Below are positions 32,968 to 48,523 of a stretch of DNA of 64,000 nucleotides, piece by piece. The notes under the pieces were generated by a model that was not told where the DNA came from, ran no database searches, and saw nothing but the letters and a program-made list of their open reading frames with translations. This stretch comes from Brachionus manjavacas (Eukaryota; Rotifera; Eurotatoria; Ploima; Brachionidae): contig JAHQIY010000002.1 of the NCBI GenBank assembly GCA_019054805.1, forward strand, positions 5,394,001 through 5,458,000. Reading direction: 5' to 3'. The position numbers and the translations under genes are program-made. Position 1 is the stretch's first letter; the number at the start of each line of letters is the position of its first letter.

Positions 32968-33894
32968 AAATTAAACTTTACTTTTCGACTCCGATAAAAC
33001 TAATTAGTATAATACAATTGAATCTTTTGTTTAAAAAAAAGGAATCTAATTTTTTCGGTTCTTTTGAAAAAGTTGGATGGTTTATAAAATCTGATATTTT
33101 AACATCAATTTAATTTCACTTAGTCATTTTTTAAAAGCCACGTTTACCTTTTAAAAAGGCTCTAAAATCTTATGAAGATAAAGGACTTGATTTAAGCTGT
33201 TAAAAAAATAGAATCAAAAGAATTAACGATTAGAAAAGCAAGAAATTTGTTTAGAACACATACTAACCGTAGTATCGTTTTAAGCCATCAAACCGAACAA
33301 CTGATAGTTCTTTCATAAAAAATGTCTGTCTTCCTAAAAATTTTAAAGCCGGTAATGAATATTTCGAAATGAATCAAATGCCTGTAAAAATAGAATTTTT
33401 TAATTTTTTTAAAATTTGTTAATTTATTCTCTATTATAATATAGTTTCGCTAATTAAATATTATATTATTTTTAACTTCGTTTTTTTATTTTTATATTTT
33501 GATTTTTGCCTTTTTAATAAGCTTTTTTTTAAATTAAATTTTTGTACTTAAATTGATGAAAAACTGATCAAAATTTTATTAAATAAAAATTTAGTTAAAA
33601 AAAAAAAATTTTTCTTATAAGTCCTCGTCAAATTCTCCCTTTTTGCTATAATTGTTTTTTACTATAAGTTTAATTAGGTAAGATCCTAATAACATTCATT
33701 TTTCTTTTCATAAGTTCCGAAAAATTGATTTTTATTGTTGAATAATTTCTTATAAATTCTTTTATTACTGAGACAAGATCATATAAAAATTCTTTTTAGG
33801 TTTATTTACTAAAATCTGAAAATTTCTTTGAAGATTTTTAAAATCGTATTTTAACAGAATTTCGCTTAAGATTACTAAACAAAATATTTTTTTT

Positions 33895-34090
33895 ATTTTC
33901 TTTATGCGGAGCAAAGGGTCATTGTTTTCGATTTCCACTCAAGTCGATCCAGCGTTCGAAAATGACTCAGGGAAATTGTTTCAAAATAGAAAAGCGACTT
34001 ATTCAAGATATGAAAGTCTTGGCCAGTCCAGCCTCAGTCAATTATGAGCATCAACAGAACCGTATGTGGTCCCAGTATATAAGATTGGTA
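33895..34090 (-). pseudogene. LINE fragment related to the 30.6 kb remnant
   Basis: The stretch around 33905-33960 (GGAGCA, GGTCATT, ACTCAAGTCGATC, GCGTTC) parallels 30625-30680 base for base with substitutions, so the two are copies of one RTE-like element. No intact frame remains. Confidence 0.4.
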
Positions 34091-35477
34091 TCCAAAACAA
34101 GGATACAATCAAGAAATTGATTAAGGATTTAAAAAAAATAAATAAATTTTCATCCCCAAAACTTTAATTTTTATCTCTAGTTTTTATGCTTTTTTAATAA
34201 TTTAATAGAGTTTTGATCAGAATAGTGACAAATTCGTAATTTAGGAATATCGTTTAATATAAACTAAAATCATTTCTTGATGATTAATCTAACAGAAAAT
34301 ATGATTTAAATTGAGAACCTCTTGTTAAAGATAATAAGGGAAATTAAAGAGCTTTTTAGTAGACAGATATTTCCTTTTTTCTATTCATGCTAATCTTGCA
34401 TGTCTATTTAATAAATTCAATAGGATTTTTTTTAAACAATAAGTTCTATAAAGAAAAAATCTATAAATCAGAAAGCTAAAAAATTGAATTTCGAATTGAA
34501 GAAAAATAAATTAATCAATTGAAAACTATTATTAACAGTTAACATGTAAATTTATTAAAGTGATTAAATTTGGCCCTTTCAATCTTGTAGCTGTAATAAT
34601 ATTAGCTCAATGAATGAATATTATAAAAGCGCTAGAAATTTTCTTTCGCCAAGTTACCAATTTCCAAGAAAGTTTAAAACTCACATCCATGCAGAGGAAA
34701 CTAATTATTATAACTATAAATAAAATTAGATATTTAATAATTTATTAAATGAAGAATTTACCTTCTTAAAGGAGAAAAAGAAATTAAAAAATAGAAATAG
34801 AAAATACAATGGTGATTTAACACCAGGATTTATACAAATTTTATTTTGATTTCCGTAATTTTATCAAACTATAGGACAATCCGCGAAAAATTTATTAAAA
34901 TTGTAAAAGGAAAAATCAAGAACTTAAGAAAATTTTGAAATTTAATTACAATTTTACGTTAATTTTGGTAAATTGTACTAAAAACAAAAATTAAAATATT
35001 TAAAAAAAAAAAATATAGATCATATTCGATTAGGTATACAGTGAACAAATTTTGCATAATGTGAACAAATTTAACCAGTTTAATTATTATCATTACCGTC
35101 ATTGACACTGTGGTTCTGTATATCAAAATAATTGTTTTAAATAAGAATGATTGATGATTTAATTTTGAGAATATTAAATCAGATAGATTTCGGTTTCAGT
35201 TTTTTATTTCCAAGAAAATTAGATGAAATTTAAAATATATATCTAATTTATAAATTAGGTGTAATTTAATCAAAATTGGATTTCAAATGTTTTTTATTTA
35301 CTAAATTATGTAAATTTAGTTCAATTCATTGATTAAAAAATTTCCTAAATTCACATGCCATAGCTCTCAATTTAATTTTATCAAAGTTTTTTAAAAATTA
35401 AAATTTCAATAAAATATTATAAATAACTAAAAATTTTACTTTGATGCATACATCTTGCAGTATAATTTTATAAAAAT

Positions 35478-35710
35478 AATAATAATAGTCCACCGCAGGT
35501 TTTTCCCTGTAGAGCAAGACACTAGGATCTCACTATGCTAGCTAAAACGTGTATAAATAGCTATATATGTTTAATTCTTGTTCGTCTCGAAAAAACAAAA
35601 ATTTTAATTTAAAGCCTTTCATGGTATTTACCAAAATTATTTCATCCGCCATTGATTCCAATTGTCTACCAGTTTGTTCGTCAAAAAGTGTTCTCTCTTT
35701 TTAATTTTAA
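35478..35710 (-). pseudogene. LINE 3' fragment with TTA-type tail
   Basis: The minus-strand reading near 35690-35600 is REHFLTNKLVDN-like (RTLFDEQTGRQLESMADEI in one frame), and the element ends at AATAATAATAAT (35478-35489 on plus). It is a short 5'-truncated end. Confidence 0.4.
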
Positions 35711-37562
35711 TCCTCACTTTCATGAAACTAAAATGGAGCAATGAATTTTTATCAAATTTATATTTTTAAATAATTTAATTTTTGAATTCAAGAAATGATT
35801 GTAATATCAATTTTTAACTTTTCACAAGAGATAAATTTTTCTTCTTTTGATAAGTTATTACAAAACTTTGAATGACGTCATTATAAAAATAAATTTTTCA
35901 TAAAAAGGCTAAAGATCATCCAAGCTTAAAAAAATTTATCTTATTAAAACATTTAAGTTTGCTGAATCGAATTTCACTAATTGCTAATCTAATCAAAAAA
36001 ATCTTATTGATTTTTGAAAAGGAAAATTTTTGTTAGAATAAATATTACTTGGCGTCTTGGTTAGTAGTATTTTTCGATAATAAAAAGTGAAAAAGATTCT
36101 CTATTATTATTTTATGTTTCAAAATTTTTTACTTAACCAAAAGATAATTGCAAATTTAGATCGTGACCTGGCGTTCAATTTGACAGCCATCTAAATAAAT
36201 CTAATTTGTCAAAAAATCTCATTTTTTAGCGATTCTCAGCTCTTTTTCTCTATCGAAAATACATATTAAAATTCCATTTATAATGAGCTAGCTTAGCTTA
36301 GCTAATTAAAAAATCAATATTTTTTATGATTCGTCTCTTTTCCTTTTAAAATTGAATTAGGATTTGGGTTTTGTTTTTAAATCAACATATTGAGATAATT
36401 TTTATAGTTTTTTTCATCTTTAAGGAAAAAGTTGGGGGTTAACCGGAGCTCAAATATTCAAATATTTGTCGTCAGAATGTGACGCAGTGAGCCTTTAGTT
36501 CTTTTAGCTTTATATTAGGCGTATCTTTTTAGAATTATAAAAAAACGCAATAAAATTGAATTTTATTCTTCTATAAGTTAGATAAAGAAGAAATTTTTCG
36601 GCATTTGCCTATGATCAGAAGTGAAAAAACTCTAAAAGTTTAATTTCTTAATTTCATCATCAGCGACTAAGAGCTATTTTCCTTTAATCCAAGTGTATTT
36701 TTTCTTAAAATTCAAAATTGCGCCAACAATGGGGCCTAATATTAATTATTTCCTGTATTTCAGACAGCAATCGGGGCCTAGAAAATTTTAGATAAAGCTG
36801 ACAAAAAAGCAATATTGTACAAGGAATAAAATTTCATCAGTTTCGATATTATTTAGATAAAAAATAAATATTTGTTTAGTGATTAATTTTTAAAATAAAA
36901 TCGATCAATTTTTTTATTGAGTTTTCTAGTCATTCTAATGAACTAAAATTTTATTTTTTTCAAATTAATTTTAAATTTAATAAAACTTTTTGCTTTCTTT
37001 TTTAATTAACATTATTGATTTGTGCGAATTGTAGTTGTTTGTTTGAAAATCATTCTAGAAAACATTGACGAGGAAAATGAAATTTTATTGAAAGATTAAC
37101 GCTTAATATGCAAGCTTAGTGCAAAATCCTCAAATTAAGGCTTCAAAAGAAAAAAATAATTAACTGTAAATTTTTAAAAAGATTTTTAATATTTATAATT
37201 AATAAATAAAAAACGATAAATAATAATTAATGTTAAAGCCAAGCGAATGTGTTTTTTTAAGGAACATGTCAATCTTGTTTTTGAGCAAATTTAATTTTTT
37301 GTAAAAAAAGACAGTGTAATAGTGGTTTGATTTCTTTTAGTTGTTAAGAGGAATATAATTTACTAATGGAAAAAATGTCGGAGATTAATTCAACGACACT
37401 GTCAAAAATTCCAGGCTCTGGTCTTTTTTATAATTAATTTTTTAGATAAAAATTTCAAATACAACCAAAAATCGAAATAGTTTAAATCTTAATGCAATCA
37501 GAAATTCCAATAAACACTTCAGCAAGAGATATTATAAAAATCACATAAAGCCCAAATTTTAA

Positions 37563-40729
<3,167 letters not shown>

Positions 40730-40989
40730 AAACCTACTGAAAATATGGATTAAAAGTTTCAGTTTAGCTTTTAAAAGATTAAGAAAAATCATAAAAATAG
40801 AATGTAATTCAATTTTGTATGAATTCATTTTTGGAATAAAAAAAATTTAAAGCTAAAGTTTAATTTAAAAATCTTTGAAATTTATTTATTAAAATCTAAG
40901 TCCCATGGACAAGTATATAAAAAAAGTCAAATATAAAAAAATTATTATAAAAAACTGAATAAGATAAAAATTATATTCAAGCCAATTTA

Positions 40990-43350
40990 ATAACATCTGT
41001 ATTTATGGTAATGTAAGATATTTCATTTATACTCTCTTTTTGCTGAAATTAACCCTTAGAAGATCATTTAAAACCTTGTAAAGATAAAAAAATTTCATTT
41101 TTTGTTCCACAGAGGCGACGATTTGAATTTAACTGGGTCTACAACAACAATATTCTCACTTTTGTAACTAAATTTTATTAAGGATTTATTAAGTTTAGAT
41201 AGATAGTCGAGGCAATTAAAAAATACCCGCTTTTCGAAGACAGTAAACAAACAGCACAAAAAGATGTGCTGTTTCACATGTTATTTACTGTATGAGTTCT
41301 TGTAAAAAAAAATATTTCTCTACATATTGGGCTTCTCATTATTTGTTCTAAAAAAACCACATAGTGTTTTAAATAAATTTGTCCTACTGACTCTATTCTT
41401 AAGGCTTCATACAAAGAAGTTACATGTGCATATTCAATTTTTCTCAAATATATTTTGCCACAAATTCTCAATTTCCAAGTGGAAGCCCTAAATACTCAAA
41501 ATCGTCCGCATTTGGGATACAATTTTCATTAATTATAAAATTCTCTTTTGACTTTTTGATTGTAGGATCGAAGGTTAAGCATGCTGATTTCTTAACCTTC
41601 GATTCGATTTAAAAACACTGATTAAGTAGAATAGAAGCTTGCCCAAAAGAGGGAGATAAAATGATATTATCATCACAATAAGCAATAACTGATAAGTTAA
41701 TACCATTTACACATGTACCAATATTTGACTTCAGACAATTCTCCAAAAGATCATTGATAAAGAAGTTAAAAAGAAATGGCCTACACCTTGTTGAACACCT
41801 TCAGTACAATTTATTGTTTCACTCAACCTTTCATTATATTTGACTTTTATTTTTGACTTCCTGTAATAGATGAATAAAACTCTCCAAATGGGTATAGAAA
41901 CTTTATCAATCAACTTGTAAAAGAGACCATCTCGGCATGTTGAAGTTTATGATCAAATGATCAAATGCTCAATTAAAAAGAAAGCATAATAACTTCTTAA
42001 ATTAACGAAATGATTTTTTTTTATTGGTAATGATTTAACATATTATGCTACAGTCTCAAAAAAATATTTTAAGTTGATCATATAATAAATGGATTAATAA
42101 TCGATTTTTAGAATTAAAAAGAGTACCGAATCCGAAAGACAAAAAACTTAACTTCGCAAAGATAATAAAATTAAAAAAACCAATAATATTTTATGTTAAG
42201 AAAAAAAATTTATTTATTTGCAATATTAACTTTACTAAAAAATGAAAAATAATCGATCATTTTAGTTAATTTTGAACATACTATTAATTTAAAATTTTCT
42301 TTTTTTGAAATTTTAATTTAACAAACTATGTTAATCAAGTTACATCAAGAATTTTATAAAATTCTACCTAAATCTTCCGGAAATTTATTATTAAATATAA
42401 AATGAGCAATTTGATATAAAGTTTTGATCATAAACTTCAACATGCCACCATCTCTTCAAAGTTTATCAAAAGCTTAACTAGCACAAGCTCAGAATATGAA
42501 TTTTGGTAACGATTGATACATTGAATTCCATAGGAATCTAGCCAGTGTCTATAATTATATTTAAAAAAATTTTTAAAACTTTCAATAATTTAGGAAAGCT
42601 GCCATAGATAAAAAAATTCATTGCAAATAAAGTCGTTACCAGCTGATTTATTAGGACTTAAATTCTTAAAAATCGAAATTGATTCAGCTTCATCAATTTA
42701 AAAAAAATAATCCAGAAAGCCTTAGGTGATGCTCTTCTACGATTCTATTTAATTTGATATTGCTCTGACGAATTTGGTTTCGCATTATACAAAAATAAAT
42801 CAGCATATAATTTTTCGAAATCTGGTAAATTAAGTTTCTTAGAGCAGGGGTTTAAACGAAATTTTATTAAATTTCAACCTAGAGATTGTTCTCCAGAATC
42901 TTGAGTCATTTATTAGCTTTAGATTGAACAATTTGATCACCATGTTTTTTTCGTCCTCGAGATTTTCTTTCCTTACTAGGCTCTTTAGTTGCTTTTTTTA
43001 GAATTTATTTCATTTCGTAATTCTTGATCAGCAAAATTTGAGTTGTGAAATTCTTAATACAAACTGTTTGTCTGTCTAATAAGTTCAGCAATTTGACCAT
43101 TTTCTTCAAAGTTTCTAGATGTAAATTTTGTCTTCTTTTTATTTTTATCTATTGCAAATTTCTCTGCATTTCTGGCCGATTTTAGTAATATCGTAAAGTT
43201 GTAAATATTTCTTTTATTGTTTCTTGAAAATTTTCAATTTGTTGAGATAGATCTATATTCTGTAGCAGAGGTTCAAGCTCTGTCGATAATATCTGATGAT
43301 ATTTTTCAACAAAAAATTGATCCCTCCAACTAAATATCCTTGATCCTTCC
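40990..43350 (-). pseudogene. Degenerate LINE split by a MITE
   Basis: Minus-strand reading gives LSPNKSAGNDFICNEFF (about 42680-42610), then, beyond the MITE, DKVSIPIWRVLFIYYRKSKI, TINCTEGVQQG and AYCDDN (RT motif positions, about 41910-41680), and ESVGQIYLKHYVVFLEQIMR. Stops and frameshifts are common. The outer limits are approximate. Confidence 0.65.
41935..42446. mobile_element. MITE with GGCATGTTGAAG ends and 8-base target duplication
   Basis: Twenty-four-base perfect terminal inverted repeats starting GGCATGTTGAAGTTTATGAT, with similarity continuing further inside. A perfect duplication ACCATCTC lies at 41927-41934 and 42447-42454. It has no coding capacity. Ends starting GG plus an 8-base target fit the Merlin superfamily, as for the element at 8384-10353 (GGCA start), though the inner TIR sequence differs. 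It sits in the LINE remnant. Confidence 0.85.
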
Positions 43351-43379
43351 AATTCTTAAATTGGTTACCTGTTGTAATT

Positions 43380-44030
43380 TCTATTGCTTAGGCCGGCAAG
43401 CCGTTCCATTCTTTGAATACTCTGTTCGTGAAGAAATTGGACCACTGAATGCATTTAGATGATGCCTGGCCGAAAAATCTTCTCCTGTGGCCACTAATTC
43501 CCTAAGCCGGTCCGGTTTGGGATAATGAGCTGTATTCAACAAGAGGTTTCACCCTTCTTACATCGTTAATTACGCTGTTGAATTTGAATAATTGGACCAA
43601 GTCACCTCTTGTTCGACGTTCTTGGAGCGATTTTAAGCCCAAGACTGCAAGACGATCCTCATACTTCCAGTCTCTTTCAGTTTTCCATTCTTTGCACCGT
43701 ATCTAAGACTTTGATCTCCATCTTGTTTGAGGGTGACTAGACAGCTTCAGCAATTTATAAGAGGAGCCTTGCATGTGCACAGCATAGATTCTTACAGGTA
43801 ACGATTGTCCAGTATCTGAAAGCTCTTTTCAGCTTTCTAAGAATGGCTGATACTTTGTTGGCCTGAATTTTAATGTGATTGGAAAATTTGAGATTATTTT
43901 TTCTGTGTCTTCGAAATTCAGAGTTCTTCTTCTACCAAAATCACCCATGAATAACTCATTTTTAGCGTATATAATCTTACAGAGTCTGCTAAACTCCATC
44001 ACTTTGCATTTGTCGATATGGAAGAATTAA
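43380..44030 (-). pseudogene. LINE 3' fragment (end of reverse transcriptase ORF)
   Basis: Minus-strand translation contains RGDLVQLFKFNSVINDVRRV, a broken Arg-rich stretch, and SNFFTNRVFKEWNGLPA near 43450-43400. This is the same end-of-ORF2 architecture as the other LINE tails but a different family. Upstream (43700-44020) lies a degenerate continuation with CKVMEF-like coding. Confidence 0.6.
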
Positions 44031-44329
44031 TCGAATAATTGAATATAATTACATCGATTTAAATGACACACATTAAACATTTTTTATCTCAGGGTCAATT
44101 TTTTTTATTTTTAAAAGGATAAACTATTTTTTTTAATTTTTGTCTCATAGGCAATAAGCCAGAACTTAAAATAATAAAAAATTTTCACAATTTGTCATAA
44201 ACATTGTCAATTTTTTGTAAAAATTTAAGTTTTATTATTTCGAAAGAGATCCAAAGTAATTCGATTCTTAAGGTTTATCAGTCAAAAGAAGAAATTTTTA
44301 GTATTGTTGGGATCCTTAGAAGCGAACAC

Positions 44330-44475
44330 TTAACCAGCCAAAATTTTCAGAAACCGTGACCGTGTCCGCATTAGCCGGGCGGCCTTAAAAATACGGTCAG
44401 CCAAGCGGTCAAATTTTTGGAACGCCAAAAGATACGAGCGGCCAAAAATACGGCTAACCTTTTGGCGGTTGGACA
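44330..44475. repeat. G+C-richer repeat patch with CGGCCAAA/ACGGTCAGCC units
   Basis: A short block with repeated GCGGTCAAAT, GCGGCCAAAAATACGG and CCGGGCGGCC variants, standing out from its A/T-rich surroundings. The pair CCGGGCGGC plus GCCAA is also in the hAT-like MITE copy 2. It is probably a transposon fragment. Confidence 0.4.
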
Positions 44476-44763
44476 TATAAATTGAAAATTTTTTTGAAAA
44501 AATCCTTTAAATTTAAAAAAAACAACATATTAAAATGATAAAAGAAGTAAAAAATATTTTTTTTTCAAAATTTTCTGAAAGTATATTTTTGTCTAATCAT
44601 ATTCTTTATCAAAAAAATATAAAATATTTAATAATTAATATGACTTTTCCAAGAGCTTTTTTAGTTTTGAGTCAGAAGGAAGAAATTAGCTTTTGAACAA
44701 GTAAAAATTTAATCAAAAAAATATTTATTAAAAAATCAATACTAATTTAAAATAAAAAAAAAA

Positions 44764-47700
44764 CTAAGCTGATTGCAAAGGTATTTTATTCTTCTCGACA
44801 AGTCGCAATAATCGATTGTGCTCCTTTTCATGGCTTTCTAGTAAATATTTGTCTTCTTTGACCCGTTCTCTATGGGACAACAATTTACCATATGTTTCCT
44901 CGCGATCGGCGCTATACTAAAATAGAAATAATAAAAAAAATATTCTAGTTAAATTCTAGAATTTACTTTATCCAATTTTGATTTTTCTTTAAGGATTTTT
45001 TGCTCAAATTCCTGTTCTTCATTAAATGCCTTGGCAATCAATTCCTTAATTTGAGCAGCATTTTGTTTTTTTACTTCAATCAATTGTTCTTGCAGTTTTT
45101 TTAGTTCCATGTCTTTTTTTCGTCTCATAAACTCGGCTTCTTTGACTGTTTTGTACAAATCTTGTTCTATTTCATCGTCTTTTTGAACCAATTTCTGAAA
45201 ATGCTTTAAATGATCTTCGTGGTCTTTAGCCTCTAATTCAGTCAATTTGTGTGCAGCTTTATTTCTGAACAAAGTTTCGTGTTCATCAGATTTTTGAATC
45301 TTTTCGTTTAGTGCCCGAGTATGCAAACTCTGTCGTCTATTAGTAATATCCTTTAAAAAAAAAGATAAAATCATTAAATAATTATGTAACAGATTGAAAA
45401 ATTAGAATATTTAAATTTTTTTTAATACTTCAATTTTCTTTTCAATTTCATTTGCACGTCTGTCTTGTTCTGCTATCATTGCCGCCTCATTTAAATTTCT
45501 TTGTTTTTGATAAATGTTCTCTAGTTTATTCCGAGCATCCACAATTCTTCTATTAGCCTCACGCTGCCTCAACGACCATTGCGCTTTTTCCAAATCGTTC
45601 TCTGCCGATAATCTTCTGCGAGTCATGTCATAATTTTTTATATAATTGCTCGTTTTGGCAATGTTTTCTTCGAGTTCTTTTTCACTGTTCAAATCAGACT
45701 TGATCTGCTTTTCATGATTCCTTTCGACCATTTTTCTAAAATCGAACAAATCATTTTTTGCTTTGATGGTCTCCATATTTAGGGCCAGTGCAATCTCGGC
45801 AACTTCTTTTTTGATCCTGGCTTCTTCTTCTTCTTTACGCCGAATTTTACTCTCAAAATCACTGTGAAGTGTGTTAAGCTCGTTTTTTTTAATATCCAAC
45901 TCGTTCATTTTAAGTCTATACTGACGGGACAGATCATTACATACAAGCAATGTTTTACGGCCCTTGTCCTTGGAGTGTATCATTTGGTCAACTTTTTGTT
46001 CTGTTCGTTCTTTGGTTTTCTTTAAAAAAAAAAATAATTAAAAAAAAGTGCCGAAACTCGGGATCGAACCAAGGACCTTTAGATCTTCAGTCTAACGCTC
46101 TCCCAACTGAGCTATTTCGGCTTAGATAATTCTACTTACTTTTTCTTTTTTATGTGCGTTTTCAATCTCCAGAACCTTTTTTTCCTCCAAATTTTTTGAC
46201 AAACTCTTGTCCGCATCAAGTCTTTTTTTGCTAATTACTTTTTTTCAGGAAAACTTCAAAATTAGATTTCTTTTATTTTATTTAAAAAGCTTGTTACGTC
46301 CGTCAAATTCCCGGACTGCTTGGCGAATTTGGCGCTGCTCTTTTTTCACATCACCCTCTTCACGCTTAAATCCCCGTTCCTCTTGCTTGCTTTGAATCAT
46401 TTGATCTTCGATAACTTTTAAATGTTTTTCGTTTTTCTTTCGTTTCTCGACTTCTTGTCCAGCTATATCGACCGAACTCAATTCAATTCGGACATTGCTT
46501 CTCTTTTGTCCGCCCATGCCACTTTCACTTGAAGAACGCCTTTTTTCAAGATATCGTTGCTTAAGATTAGCCCTATGTATAGTCTGATTAGAGTCAATGT
46601 AGCCATCTTTGCTAACATAGCGACCAAATTTTCTTAAAATTAATTTGTTTTGAATCAAAAATTTATTTCTCTGCCTAAAAAGACATTAAGTATTTAATTT
46701 CAATTAGATGTGAAAATAATTGTGACGAAATTAAAAAAGCCGCTTATCAATTTTGTGACCCACAGATCAAAGAAAACTTTTTTTTTTTTTAAATTCAAGT
46801 CTGAAAAAAATTCATTTGGCCGCGATCATATCCACATGGAACGGTAAAAATTCAATTTCAAATGAATAAAATTAATTTTTACTTCTAAAAAGAGTCTGGA
46901 TCTTATTATTTACCAGACTTGTTTTTGAAAATAATTTTTTTAGATTGAAAAACACCATCTTAAGAATTAATGAATTTTTTGATGTTATTTTTGATAAAGA
47001 TTGTTCAAACAGTTCTACTTTAATTAAATATTTAACAGGATTTTTGAAAAAAATTTCTAAGCATCATAAAATATTTCAGCTCAAATGATAAATATCTATC
47101 TAAATTTTAATTTTTTTAAAATTGTTCAAAGATAAAACTCTTGAATAAAAGATATTCACAATTTTCCTATTAAGACCTACATCTATCCTCAAATTTTTCA
47201 AATTTCTAAACAAAATTTAATTATTTCATTTATATATAACCAAAAATCAACTTAGTAAAATTGTTGCGTCAATTCTTAATTTTTATCCTCCCCTAACAAA
47301 AAATCCTAAATCTTTATTATTTACCAAAGGTTTAATTTTTTATTTTCAAAATTTTTTTTAATAAAATTGAAAAAATCAAGGAATGATTTAAAATGATAAA
47401 TTTTTTTTTCTCTTCAAATTTTTCAAATTTTTTATCTATTTTAGAGTTTCTGATTTTCTAAAACAAAAATTTATTTTTCAAAATAAATTAAATTACGTTT
47501 TCTTTAATCAAGATTTACTTAAAAAAATCAAAACGATTAAAATTCCTAAAATGAAAAATCGAAAAAAAATCAAATTATCATTAACTGAAAAATTAAAAGA
47601 TTTATTAAAATTTTATTTGCTTTTTTCTGGTGGATTCTGTTTATTATTCTTACAAATATTTTTAATTTTTTTTCAAAGTTTTTTAACTTAATTTTTTAAT

Positions 47701-48274
47701 TTATTCAAACTACTTAATCCTCTTAGGAACCAAAATTTAAAATTTGTGTTGGAAATCCCAAAATTAGCCGACTTTTAACAAGTTAGAATGCACTAATTTT
47801 TTTTTAAATTATTTAATAATTCAAATAGTTTTTCAGATTAACTCTATATTAAAAAACTTGAAAATATTTAATTATATATCTAAACTCTTGACTCTTGTTC
47901 TTTCTCGACCCAAATTGAGTTTAAAACAAAAAATGTCCTACCTTTAAACAACTTTGGCCTTAAATTTAAATAAGCTAATTGTTATTAAATTAAACGAATA
48001 ATAGTTTTAAAATGAATTAAAAAAATTCTGTGAAATTTTATGAAATAAAAAAAATTAAACTTGTAGTTAATTATCAATGAAAATATCTTGTTTAAATATT
48101 TTTTGAAATTAAATACTGTTTCAGTTATCTTTTTTTTCTTTATTTTTAAAATATTCTTTACCTCAAAAAATCGGCATACGATGTCAAATTTTCGTCTTCG
48201 TACGTGTAAACACTAGATGTTGCCAATAATTGATAACGATTATCAAGCAAAGATTTTTTTTGGTAAACTGACAT
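44764..48274 (-). CDS. Unrecognised 571-residue coiled-coil protein
   Basis: Six coding exons on the minus strand: 48274-48162, 46674-46298, 46237-46140, 46019-45429, 45350-44967, 44916-44764. All junctions keep frame and total 1716 bases. It starts MSVYQKKSLLDNRYQLLATS. After about residue 40 it is almost wholly Lys/Glu/Arg-rich heptad sequence, with segments such as KIRRKEEEEARIKKEVAEIA and EKKIEV. It ends RLVEKNKIPLQSA. I do not recognise the family. The composition and length resemble axonemal microtubule inner proteins and other cilia-associated coiled-coil proteins, but this is only analogy. Intron 1 is 1.5 kb. Intron 3 contains a tRNA-Phe gene. The gene ends about 250 bases from the helicase 3' end and shares its orientation. 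Confidence 0.85.
46049..46121 (-). tRNA. tRNA-Phe (GAA anticodon)
   Basis: Seventy-three bases from GCCGAAATAGCTCAGTTGG to a discriminator A. The acceptor stem GCCGAAA/TTTCGGC, D-arm GCTC/GAGC, anticodon stem TTAGA/TCTAA with loop CTGAAGA, and T-arm CTTGG/CCGAG with TTCGATC all pair. A run of T (minus strand) after the 3' end terminates RNA polymerase III. It has no intron. It lies inside intron 3 of the coiled-coil gene, on the same strand. Confidence 0.97.
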
Positions 48275-48523
48275 TCTAAAAGAAAAAATAAATAATGTTT
48301 AGCCTTAAGGCCGATAAGAAAATCTATTCTTAATAAACCAAATGTCTTAGAAATTAACTACTTGAAAAATTCCGAGAGTTTTATCGTTTAGCTAATATTC
48401 AATGTTTATAAGCTTTTATTTTTTCACTTGCTCTCTTAAATTCAACTTGTGTTTCTTAGTAACAGAGCTTTTTTCAGGATTTGGAAAATTTAAATTTAAT
48501 AATAATTTTTTTTAAAACTTTAT

